From P36-A1 sp049478495 (lineage in GTDB: Bacteria > Bacillota_I > Bacilli_A > JAJDGJ01), in contig NZ_CP168083.1 in NCBI RefSeq assembly GCF_049478495.1, forward strand, positions 434,001 through 498,000: DNA of 64,000 bases, written 5' to 3'. Position 1 is the stretch's first letter. Each line of letters starts with the position of its first letter. The translations under genes and the position numbers were made by a program. A model generated the notes under the pieces. It saw only the letters and a program-made list of their open reading frames with translations. It ran no database searches and was not told the origin of the DNA. Of the stretch, positions 44,319 to 51,820 are shown in pieces.

Positions 44319-44645
44319 ATGAATAAATATAAATTGACTGTACGCTTAGATGATGAGTTAAAACATAAACTTGATGAACATACATTAAAAACTCAGATGT
44401 CCAAAGAAGCATATATTAGAAAATTAATAACAGGATATATTCCAAAAGAAGCACCTAGTGAGGAGTACATATCACTAACAAGAGAATTACATGCTATTGG
44501 TAATAATCTCAATCAACTAGCTGTAAAAGCAAATGCAAGAGGCATAATGAATGTTGAATTAATAAATGAAGAGTGTAAGAAATTAGACGTTCTTCTAGAT
44601 CAATTATTTGAGTTAAATGTTATGCCTGAAAAGATGGAGGAATGA
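44319..44645 (+). CDS. mobC: MobC relaxosome accessory protein
   Basis: 108 residues. An N-terminal ribbon-helix-helix (YKLTVRLDDELKHKLDEHTLKTQMSKEAYIR) is followed by the MobC signature LHAIGNNLNQLAVKANARG (about 59-77). It binds oriT DNA and helps the relaxase open the strands. GGAGGCG precedes the ATG, and the relaxase starts one base after its stop. Confidence 0.92.
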   Translation: MNKYKLTVRLDDELKHKLDEHTLKTQMSKEAYIRKLITGYIPKEAPSEEYISLTRELHAIGNNLNQLAVKANARGIMNVELINEECKKLDVLLDQLFELNVMPEKMEE

Positions 44646-44646
44646 A

Positions 44647-45996
44647 ATGGCAACAACAAAAATTTGGTCAGTTAAAGGAAGTATAAAAAGAGTTGTCGAT
44701 TATGCTTCTAATCCTGATAAGACAACTAATGATGATTATGATGAGCCTGTAGGATTTGATGATGTTAATAATGTTGTTAAGTATGCTACTAATAGTAAAA
44801 AGACAGAACAAGCTTTATTTGTTACTTCATTAAATTGTGGTAGTGATCCAGTTAAAGATATGATGATGCTACATGAAAAAAATGATAACAGATTAAAGAT
44901 AAAAGCATTTCATGGATATCAGTCATTCAAGCCTGGAGAAGTAACAGCAGCACAAGCTCATGATATAGGTGTACAACTTGCTAAAGAGTTATGGACTGAT
45001 TATCTAGTAGTAGTTGCTACTCATACTGATAGGAAACATATTCATAATCATTTTGTTATTAACAATGTGAATTTAAAAAACAATAAATGCTTTGAAGCAA
45101 ATAAAGCAACCTATAGAAAGATGCAAGAAGTGTCTGATAGATTATGCAAAGAGAATCACTTAAGTGTGATAGAAAACAAGAGAGGTAAAGGTGTGAACTA
45201 TAGAATATATATGGACACTCAAGAAGGTAAACCAACAGTAAGGAATATTATTAAAAGAGATATTGATGAAGTAATTGCTGAATCAAGAACATTTGATATG
45301 TTTGTTAAAGGTATGCAAAAACGAGGATACAAAGTTAATAACTACAACAAGTATCTTAAAGTAATGCCTGAAGGTAAATCTAAATACTTTAGATGTAAAT
45401 CACTAGGTGAAGATTACACTGAAGATGCTATTAAGAAAAGAATAGCTGAACAAGATAGAAGTGTAACAACTATTAAAGTGGATAGAAATGTATTCCTTAA
45501 TAAAAATAACAAACCAAAGTCTAAAGGTATTCAAGCCCTTTATTATCACTATTGTTTTTTACTAGGTGTATTTGAAAATAAACCTAAAGCTAAAAGAATG
45601 CATTTCTTATTAAAAGAAGATATTAATTATCTTGATGATATATGCAGACAAGCAAATTATATTTGTAAACATGATCTTCAAACTGCTGAAGATGTTGAAA
45701 TGAGAAAGGTATTACTTCAACAACAAATTGAAGAATGCAAAGATGTTCGTAATCAACTTAATAGCAGTAAGAAAGATACGAATTATGTAGAAATGGAAGA
45801 AGTTAAACAGAAGGTTTCCTTATTATCTAAGGAAATCTTTTCTTTATCTAAGGAGGTGAAACTATGTGAACAGATAGTAGATAGATCTGCAAAGATTCAA
45901 AATAACGTTAATCTAATTAACAATCAAGAAAGAGAGGATGGTCAAGATGAACACAGAATCACAAGCAGCAGAACAAGTCGTCAACATGTCTCTTAA
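44647..45996 (+). CDS. MobA/VirD2 family relaxase (MOBP)
   Basis: 449 residues from the ATG at 44647 with GGAGG 6 bases upstream; a frame reaching 44617 lies inside mobC. The three-histidine motif H126-x-D-x2-H131-x-H133-N-H135 follows VVVAT, and Tyr19 or Tyr46 are candidates for the nicking residue. The C-terminal third is coiled coil. It would nick oriT, stay covalently on the 5' end and lead the strand into the recipient. The 3' end overlaps pcfB by 50 bases. Confidence 0.93.
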   Translation: MATTKIWSVKGSIKRVVDYASNPDKTTNDDYDEPVGFDDVNNVVKYATNSKKTEQALFVTSLNCGSDPVKDMMMLHEKNDNRLKIKAFHGYQSFKPGEVTAAQAHDIGVQLAKELWTDYLVVVATHTDRKHIHNHFVINNVNLKNNKCFEANKATYRKMQEVSDRLCKENHLSVIENKRGKGVNYRIYMDTQEGKPTVRNIIKRDIDEVIAESRTFDMFVKGMQKRGYKVNNYNKYLKVMPEGKSKYFRCKSLGEDYTEDAIKKRIAEQDRSVTTIKVDRNVFLNKNNKPKSKGIQALYYHYCFLLGVFENKPKAKRMHFLLKEDINYLDDICRQANYICKHDLQTAEDVEMRKVLLQQQIEECKDVRNQLNSSKKDTNYVEMEEVKQKVSLLSKEIFSLSKEVKLCEQIVDRSAKIQNNVNLINNQEREDGQDEHRITSSRTSRQHVS

Positions 45997-46624
45997 GGGT
46001 ATGGAAGAAGTCATTAAGATATCTGGATATGGAGCAAAGAACTTATCGGTTTATCTTTATACTTTGATGAAAGATCAAAAGCGTACCAAAGGTAAGACAC
46101 GACTTAAAACAATGCTTAACAGTGGAGATGAATTAAAAATCTTTGAAGTTAATAGAGAAGATTTACAAGTCTTTCAAAGAGAAGCTAAAAAGTATGGAGT
46201 ATTGTATTGTGCATTAAAAGATAAGAATGATGTAAATGGTAAAGTCGATATCATGGTTAAAGCACGTGATGCTTCTAAAGTAGATCGTATTATGGATAAG
46301 TTTGATTTAGCATCTATTGATACAGCAACCATTAAAAAGGAAATTACTGATTCAAAAGAAAAAGCTAAAGAAACAAAAATTATTGATAAAGCTAATGACT
46401 TATTAGGTGTAGAGCCAAAAAAGTCTTTACAGCAGGAGACAGCCCAACATCAGTCAGGAAAGAACTCAACAAAGCAAAAACAAAAACAGGAAAGTATTCC
46501 TACAATGGTTCGTTCTAGTATCAGAAAAGAATTGAATGATATTAAACAAAGAAGAAGTAAAAATACTCCTGCTAAGAAGGTTCCAGTTAAAACTAAAATG
46601 AAAACAAAGAAACGAGGTAGATAG
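45947..46624 (+). CDS. pcfB: PcfB family (DUF3801) conjugation protein
   Basis: 225 residues. The first 120 form the DUF3801/PcfB domain (NLSVYLYTLMKDQKRTKGKTRLKTM, FQREAKKYGVLYCALKDK, VDIMVKARDASKVDRI), followed by a basic, disordered tail ending KTKKRGR. In pCF10, PcfB-type proteins sit next to the relaxase and coupling protein genes. I take the ATG at 45947, 9 bases after AGAGG, over 45938. Encoded partly within the relaxase end. Confidence 0.85.
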   Translation: MNTESQAAEQVVNMSLKGMEEVIKISGYGAKNLSVYLYTLMKDQKRTKGKTRLKTMLNSGDELKIFEVNREDLQVFQREAKKYGVLYCALKDKNDVNGKVDIMVKARDASKVDRIMDKFDLASIDTATIKKEITDSKEKAKETKIIDKANDLLGVEPKKSLQQETAQHQSGKNSTKQKQKQESIPTMVRSSIRKELNDIKQRRSKNTPAKKVPVKTKMKTKKRGR

Positions 46625-46626
46625 TT

Positions 46627-47448
46627 ATGAACCAAGAATTTGATAAAGAAAAATGGATTTTAAAGAAGAAAGCAGATAGAGAACTAGTATTTGGAAATAT
46701 TAAAATAACGCTTCCTAAAGTATCAGAAACACCTGATAATTTAAGAAGCTTTTTAGATGTTTGTTCAAGATTTGACCAATACACTTTAAACAATCAGTTA
46801 CTAGTATTTAATGCGAATCCTAAGGCTACTCAAATTAAAGAGTATAAGCAATGGGATAAGTTAGGAATTCATGTTAGAAAAGGTGAGAATGGATTCTTAA
46901 TTCTAAAACCTTATAAAGATAATAAGGGTGAGTTTAAAGTAAGTACTGCAACGGTTTTTGATGTTGAACAAACTGATTCGACTAAGGATATTCAATATCA
47001 TCTTGATATTAAGAAAGTAGTAGAAGCTTTAATTAGTATCTCACCATGCGATATCTTAAAAAGAGAGGACATGGCGGATACAGTAGATAGCAAGTATGAA
47101 CCATTGGATAAGAAAATTTACATTAAGGCTAATATGCCACCTGAAAATGTAGTTAGATGCTTATCTTTGGAAGTAGCTCATGCTATTAGAGATAATGAAT
47201 CACAAAACTATTCAAGAGGAGACTTCTCGATGAATGCCTATATGCTTTCTTATATGATTTGTAATAAGTATGGAATTGATGTTTCTAATTATAGTTTCGA
47301 TAAAGCATCTGAAGATATTGTTCAAAGAAGTGAAGATGATCAAAAAGTATTCTTTTCTGAACTTAATAGTATGAATAAGAAAATGAACAAAGGTATCAAT
47401 GATTATTTATATAAAGATAAGAATAAGGATCAAAGAGATGAAAGATAA
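46627..47448 (+). CDS. ArdC-like protein with degenerate metallopeptidase motif
   Basis: 273 residues. The ArdC N-domain is recognisable (LRSFLDVCSRFDQYTLNNQLLVF, YKQWDKLGIHVRKGENGFLIL, VFDVEQTD). Where the other ArdC in this element has HEYAH, this one reads L181-E-V-A-H185, so the first zinc ligand is lost, as is the LLH continuation (AIRD). It is likely catalytically dead but may keep ssDNA binding. It sits between pcfB (2 bases before) and a 60-residue gene it overlaps by 11 bases. Confidence 0.78.
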   Translation: MNQEFDKEKWILKKKADRELVFGNIKITLPKVSETPDNLRSFLDVCSRFDQYTLNNQLLVFNANPKATQIKEYKQWDKLGIHVRKGENGFLILKPYKDNKGEFKVSTATVFDVEQTDSTKDIQYHLDIKKVVEALISISPCDILKREDMADTVDSKYEPLDKKIYIKANMPPENVVRCLSLEVAHAIRDNESQNYSRGDFSMNAYMLSYMICNKYGIDVSNYSFDKASEDIVQRSEDDQKVFFSELNSMNKKMNKGINDYLYKDKNKDQRDER

Positions 47449-47620
47449 ATATACATTAAACATTGATCAGTATGAGAGAGGCTTAATTATTAAAGCATTA
47501 AATGAGTTTAGAAATAATTTATTAGATAGTGAGAAGCCTACTGAGAATGTAGACGATGTATTATTAAAAATCATTGATGCTAAGCCTAAGAATATAGATA
47601 AGTATGAAGCAGCTAGATAA
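47438..47620 (+). CDS. 60-residue helical protein of the transfer operon
   Basis: 60 residues from the ATG at 47438, 8 bases after AAGGA; a longer frame from 47399 is inside the ArdC-like gene. Sequence YERGLIIKALNEFRNNLLDSEKPTENVDDVLLKIIDAK gives two helices, similar in plan to the 63-residue protein at 33061. It overlaps the VirD4 gene by 17 bases. Function unknown. Confidence 0.6.
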   Translation: MKDKYTLNIDQYERGLIIKALNEFRNNLLDSEKPTENVDDVLLKIIDAKPKNIDKYEAAR

Positions 47621-49373
47621 AAGAACTATTGTACTTTTATATTTATTAGGATGTGTACCAGTTTTATGGTTTGCATTGATTTTAGGAATGTCTTTGAGTG
47701 GTAATCTATTTGATATTATGAATAGTCTTAGCACTAATATGTCTAATCCATTTCATATAGAAATAACTAAGAATACTGGAAGAAGTATTTTGCTATGTTT
47801 AATTGCATATGGAATGGGAATTGCAATCTATTATTCTACTAAAAAGAACTATAGGCGTAATGAAGAACATGGTTCAGCTAAGTGGGGTAATGTATTTCAA
47901 TTAGCTAACAAGTATGAAGATAAGAATAGTAATAACAATAAGATACTAACTCAAAACTTTAGTATTAGTTTTAATCAAAGAAAGCATCTAAGAAATCTAC
48001 ATGTTCTCGTTATTGGAGGAAGTGGGGCAGGTAAGACAAGGTGCTATGCTAAAGTAAATATTATGCAATGTAATAGTAGTTTTGTCGTGCTAGATCCTAA
48101 AGGGGAGATTTTAAGGTCTACAGGAAATTTATTAGAGAAAGAAGGATACGTAGTTAAAGTCCTAGATCTCATTAAGATGGAAAGAAGTCTTTGTTATAAT
48201 CCCTTTGCTTATTTGCATGATGACAACGATGTATTAAAGCTTATAACTAATCTTATTAGAAACACAACACCTAAAGGATCTCAATCAATGGATCCGTTTT
48301 GGGAGAAAAGTGAAACAGCATTGCTATTAGCTTTATGTTTATTCTTACACCATGAAGCACCACCTGAAGAACAAAACTTTGGTATGGTAATGGAAATGAT
48401 TGCAGCAGCTGATGTTAAAGAAGATGATGAGGATTATGTTAGTCCACTAGATGAACTCTTTACACAGTTAGAGAATCGTAATCCAGATAGTTTAGCAGTA
48501 AAGCAATATCACATATATAAACAAGCAGCAGGTAAGACAGCAAAATCAATTTTGATTTCTGTAGGAGTTAGACTTGCTGCTTTTAATTTGTCTTCATTAT
48601 CTGGAGTTACTACAACTGATGAACTAGAACTAGAAAAGATGGGTGAAAGAAAAACAGCATTGTTTGCTGTTATCCCAGATAATGATTCATCATTCAATTT
48701 TATAGTAGGTATGTTATATACTCAGTTATTTCAGCAACTATATTATCAAGCTGATTATATATATCATGGAGCATTACCAGTACATGTTCATTTCGTTATG
48801 GACGAATTTGCGAATGTTGCATTACCAGATGAATTTGATAAGTTGCTAAGTACGATGAGATCTAGAGAAATATCGGTATCTATTATTCTTCAAAACTTAG
48901 CACAGATTAAAGCGTTGTATAAAGACAATTGGGAATCAATTGTTGGTAACTGTGATGAGATGCTTTATCTTGGTGGGAATGAACAAAGTACTTATGAATA
49001 TGTTTCTAAGCGATTAGGAAAAGAAACAATCGATACAAATACATATGGAATGAATAGAGGTAGAAATGGATCCTATACAACTAACTATCAACAAAGTGGT
49101 AGAGAGTTATTAATGCCTGATGAAGTAGGTCTTATTAATATTGATGAAGCACTACTTTTTGTGAGAAGTGAGAAGCCGATATGTGATAAGAAGTTTGATA
49201 TCTTAAAGCATAAGAATATTAAATATACGACTGATGGTGGTGGAGAACCATATGTATATGGAATCGTAGAAAAAGACATTGATTGGAGAACAATCGAACT
49301 TAATGAAAATGGTAACTATGAGTTATTAAGTGAAGAAGATTTAGAAGAAGAATTCAACAAGGAGAATGAGTAA
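47604..49373 (+). CDS. VirD4/TraG type IV coupling protein
   Basis: 589 residues. Two N-terminal membrane helices (about 8-32 and 60-78), Walker A G138-GSGAGKT145, VVLDPKGEILRSTG, Walker B FVMDEFANVALP (about 392-403) and the late ILQNLAQIKALY motif. It is an inner-membrane hexameric ATPase that brings the relaxosome to the transfer channel. It starts within the previous small gene with only a weak ribosome site, so translation is probably coupled. Confidence 0.95.
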   Translation: MKQLDKRTIVLLYLLGCVPVLWFALILGMSLSGNLFDIMNSLSTNMSNPFHIEITKNTGRSILLCLIAYGMGIAIYYSTKKNYRRNEEHGSAKWGNVFQLANKYEDKNSNNNKILTQNFSISFNQRKHLRNLHVLVIGGSGAGKTRCYAKVNIMQCNSSFVVLDPKGEILRSTGNLLEKEGYVVKVLDLIKMERSLCYNPFAYLHDDNDVLKLITNLIRNTTPKGSQSMDPFWEKSETALLLALCLFLHHEAPPEEQNFGMVMEMIAAADVKEDDEDYVSPLDELFTQLENRNPDSLAVKQYHIYKQAAGKTAKSILISVGVRLAAFNLSSLSGVTTTDELELEKMGERKTALFAVIPDNDSSFNFIVGMLYTQLFQQLYYQADYIYHGALPVHVHFVMDEFANVALPDEFDKLLSTMRSREISVSIILQNLAQIKALYKDNWESIVGNCDEMLYLGGNEQSTYEYVSKRLGKETIDTNTYGMNRGRNGSYTTNYQQSGRELLMPDEVGLINIDEALLFVRSEKPICDKKFDILKHKNIKYTTDGGGEPYVYGIVEKDIDWRTIELNENGNYELLSEEDLEEEFNKENE

Positions 49374-49374
49374 A

Positions 49375-49710
49375 ATGAAAAAAATAAAAAGTAGTTTAAT
49401 TAGATTTAGTAAGGCACCTCATACAGTGAAGTGTACATTCTATATGTATGTATGGGGAGTATTAATGTGTAACTTTGGATCAACAGTATATGCAGCTGGA
49501 GATCCCTTATCAGTAATTAATAATCTATCAACATTTATCTTTTCGTTGATTAGAGCAATTGGTTTAATCCTTTTAGGATTTGGTATTGTGCAAGTAGGGT
49601 TATCATTAAAGAGTCATGATCCTAGCCAAAGAGCAAATGGTTTCTTAACTCTTGCGGGTGGAATCATTATTACTTTTGCCAAAGAAATCTTAGATTTAAT
49701 TGTAGGTTAA
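49375..49710 (+). CDS. Maff2-family small membrane protein of the transfer channel
   Basis: 111 residues. A long N-terminal signal-like region (hydrophobic 20-45, ending VYAAG), then two hydrophobic helices (about 55-80 and 90-108) around SLKSHDPSQRANGFL. The SHDPSQRANGF segment is the mark of the Maff2 proteins found between VirD4 and VirB6-like genes of Tn1549-type elements. Small size, a cleavable leader and two helices also resemble VirB2/TrbC pilins, so a pilin-like role is plausible. AAGGAG lies 10 bases upstream. Confidence 0.8.
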   Translation: MKKIKSSLIRFSKAPHTVKCTFYMYVWGVLMCNFGSTVYAAGDPLSVINNLSTFIFSLIRAIGLILLGFGIVQVGLSLKSHDPSQRANGFLTLAGGIIITFAKEILDLIVG

Positions 49711-49745
49711 TTGATTAAAAAAGAAAGTAGGAGGTGAAAGTAATT

Positions 49746-50579
49746 ATGGGAGATAGTTGGATTATAGATAACTTAGTTAACGCCCTGAATACCTGGAATT
49801 CCAAGTTCCAGGAGATATGGGCATTATTAACAACATCCCCTCAGAATTTTAAAGGTGGAACTATATGGACAGTTATTAAAAATATACATGGAACATTACA
49901 AGCAATTGCACTAGCATTGCTTGTTATTTTCTTTGTTTGTGGAGTAGTCAAAACTTGTGGTAGTTTTACAGAGGTAAAGAAACCAGAACATGTATTAAAG
50001 TTGTTTGTAAGATTTGCAATTGCAAAAGGAGTAGTCACATATGGACTAGATTTACTATTAGCGATCATGGAAATTGCACAAGGAACAATTACATCTGTAA
50101 TGAATACAACAGGAGTAGCTAGTTATTCAAAGATTGTACTTCCTGAAGTAATAAAGAATGCATGTAATGATGTAGGTTGGTTGGAAGCTATGCCACTATA
50201 TGCAGTTACGTTAATTGGAAGTCTTTTTATTACAATTTTATCGTTCATTATGATACTTACCGTTTATGGTAGGTTTTTTAAAATATACTTATACACAGCA
50301 ATATCACCATTACCATTATCAACTTTTGCAGGACAACCATTTCAAAGTATGGGTATTAACTTCCTGAAGAGTTTTTCTGGTGTATGTTTAGAAGGATTAA
50401 TAATTGTTATATCCTGTGTCATATTCTCGGCATTTGTTGTATCGCCGACAGTGAACGCAGATGCTTCTGCTAGTAGTATGCTTTGGGGTTACATATCAGA
50501 AATCATATTTAACTTATTAGTTCTAGTTGGAACAGTTAAGATGAGTGATCGCATTATTAAGGAATTAATGGGATTATAA
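49746..50579 (+). CDS. VirB6/TrbL-like conjugal transfer membrane protein
   Basis: 277 residues with about six membrane helices and a conserved soluble N-terminus (WIIDNLVNALNTWNSKFQEIW). The later YGRFFKIYLYTAISPLPLSTFAGQ segment is typical of the VirB6-like proteins of Firmicute elements. It would be the polytopic inner-membrane channel subunit. I take the ATG at 49746; an in-frame GTG at 49734 is part of the AGGAGGTG ribosome site. It follows Maff2 by 35 bases. Confidence 0.85.
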   Translation: MGDSWIIDNLVNALNTWNSKFQEIWALLTTSPQNFKGGTIWTVIKNIHGTLQAIALALLVIFFVCGVVKTCGSFTEVKKPEHVLKLFVRFAIAKGVVTYGLDLLLAIMEIAQGTITSVMNTTGVASYSKIVLPEVIKNACNDVGWLEAMPLYAVTLIGSLFITILSFIMILTVYGRFFKIYLYTAISPLPLSTFAGQPFQSMGINFLKSFSGVCLEGLIIVISCVIFSAFVVSPTVNADASASSMLWGYISEIIFNLLVLVGTVKMSDRIIKELMGL

Positions 50580-50648
50580 CAATTTGCACATTTTTATTAA
50601 TTTTTATTGAATGTTAAAATTTGTTTAGAACATAGGAGGGAAGTTATT

Positions 50649-51011
50649 ATGTTATCAGAATTTTTACTTTTACGTATTAAACAAGTTAAAGAAGATGATG
50701 AGGAATATCAATATACTTATTCATTAAATAATGAATTTGATGATAAGTCTTGGATCATTGGATTCAGTAAAGAATTTTTAGAAAATGGAAAGAATAAAGA
50801 AGCACTATATGATTATGCGTTTACTAATCTAATAGATGGTAATATTCGTATAATCAAAAAGTTTGGTAGAAAGACAACTACACAAGAATATTTACTAGCT
50901 GATGTTGTTGTATCTATTATTCAAAAGTATCAAAAAGATGATGTTGTTCCAAAAGAAGTTATATTAGTGGATAAAGAAATATACGATAAAGTAATAAATG
51001 AAGAAGATTAA
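50649..51011 (+). CDS. Hypothetical protein inside the T4SS cluster
   Basis: 120 residues, soluble, mixed alpha/beta, acidic at the end (IYDKVINEED). The start at 50649 has AGGAGGG 8 bases upstream; a frame from 50607 has none. It is closed by its own terminator, so it behaves as a small separate unit between the VirB6-like gene and PrgI. No domain recognised. Confidence 0.6.
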   Translation: MLSEFLLLRIKQVKEDDEEYQYTYSLNNEFDDKSWIIGFSKEFLENGKNKEALYDYAFTNLIDGNIRIIKKFGRKTTTQEYLLADVVVSIIQKYQKDDVVPKEVILVDKEIYDKVINEED

Positions 51012-51041
51012 CGTGTGAATAATTATTTGCACGTTTTTCTT
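51010..51041 (+). terminator. Intrinsic terminator within the T4SS cluster
   Basis: AACGTG-14nt-CACGTTTTT, with AATAATTATT self-complementary inside the loop. It begins in the stop codon of the upstream gene. Confidence 0.7.
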
Positions 51042-51089
51042 TTGTTTATTAAAGAGTAGAATATCCTTGCATAAAAGGAGGATATAACT

Positions 51090-51395
51090 ATGCTAAATGA
51101 AAAATTTATGAGAGAAATATTTGATGGAGAGTATACAGGAATGATTACAAGAAATTCTAATCGTCCTGAACTATCAAAAGCATTAAAAGAATTAAATAAT
51201 GCAAGAAACAATCTAGAAGTAGGACATGAAAATAAAGTAAGTTCTGAGGATTTTAATAACTTATGCGAGGAATATAGAAATGCTTGGATGAATTTTACTG
51301 AAGAAGAAATGTTTGATCAGTTTATCAAAGGTGTTAAATTAGGATTTAATGTAGCACTTGTTGGTAAACAAGAAGAAGGAACTGGTTCTAAATAG
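51090..51395 (+). CDS. Hypothetical helical protein inside the T4SS cluster
   Basis: 101 residues, mostly helical (LSKALKELNNARNNLEVGHEN, FNNLCEEYRNAWMNFTEEEMFDQFIKGVKLGFNVA). The pattern of an N-terminal FDGEYTG stretch and a C-terminal FxxGxKLGFxxA helix resembles DUF6809-like small proteins of Firmicutes, a low-confidence resemblance. AAAAGGAGG precedes the ATG. Its stop codon is inside a terminator stem. Confidence 0.6.
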   Translation: MLNEKFMREIFDGEYTGMITRNSNRPELSKALKELNNARNNLEVGHENKVSSEDFNNLCEEYRNAWMNFTEEEMFDQFIKGVKLGFNVALVGKQEEGTGSK

Positions 51396-51408
51396 AATCA
51401 GTTTTTTT
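51380..51408 (+). terminator. Intrinsic terminator before prgI
   Basis: AACTGGTTCT-aaat-AGAATCAGTT (10 bp, one G-T) followed by seven T counting the stem end. It lies 17 bases before the PrgI ATG with no room for a promoter, so it must be read through or attenuate. Confidence 0.8.
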
Positions 51409-51424
51409 GTTGGAGGAATAAGAA

Positions 51425-51820
51425 ATGGAAATAAGAATTAATAAAGAAATAAGAGAATACAATGAACACATATTCTTTGGATTAACAATGAGACAGTGTT
51501 TGTTTGCTGCACTTGCTGCAGGAGTAGCAATTATATGTTATTTCACATTAAGTCCTTATCTATCATTAGAGCCATTAAGTTGGATCTGTATGATAGCAGC
51601 AGTACCATTTGTACTGTTAGGTTTTGTTAGATATCATGGAATGTATTTTGAAGACTTTACAAGATGTTTTCTTAAATCGTATCTATTATCGATGAAACCG
51701 TTAGTTTATAAGAGTGAGAATATGTATGAGCTAATGCTTATAGAAAGTGCAAAAGAAAAAAGAAGAGAGGAGAAACATAGATATGTTAAAGGCTTTAAAA
51801 AGAATAAGAAATCTAAATAA
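51425..51820 (+). CDS. prgI: PrgI family T4SS membrane protein
   Basis: 131 residues. It has the PrgI start (EIRINKEIREYNEHIFFGLTMRQCLFA), two close membrane helices (about 26-45 and 52-72) and a basic C-terminus. PrgI-type (VirB3-like) proteins always precede VirB4 in Gram-positive systems and are thought to recruit it to the membrane. TTGGAGG precedes the ATG; virB4 starts 38 bases before its stop. Confidence 0.92.
   Translation: MEIRINKEIREYNEHIFFGLTMRQCLFAALAAGVAIICYFTLSPYLSLEPLSWICMIAAVPFVLLGFVRYHGMYFEDFTRCFLKSYLLSMKPLVYKSENMYELMLIESAKEKRREEKHRYVKGFKKNKKSK

Noticed and set aside
49792..49812. Perfect inverted repeat CCTGGAA-7nt-TTCCAGG
   Set aside because: It lies inside the conserved N-terminal coding region of the VirB6-like gene and is explained by the codons for NTWNSKFQE; no regulatory context.
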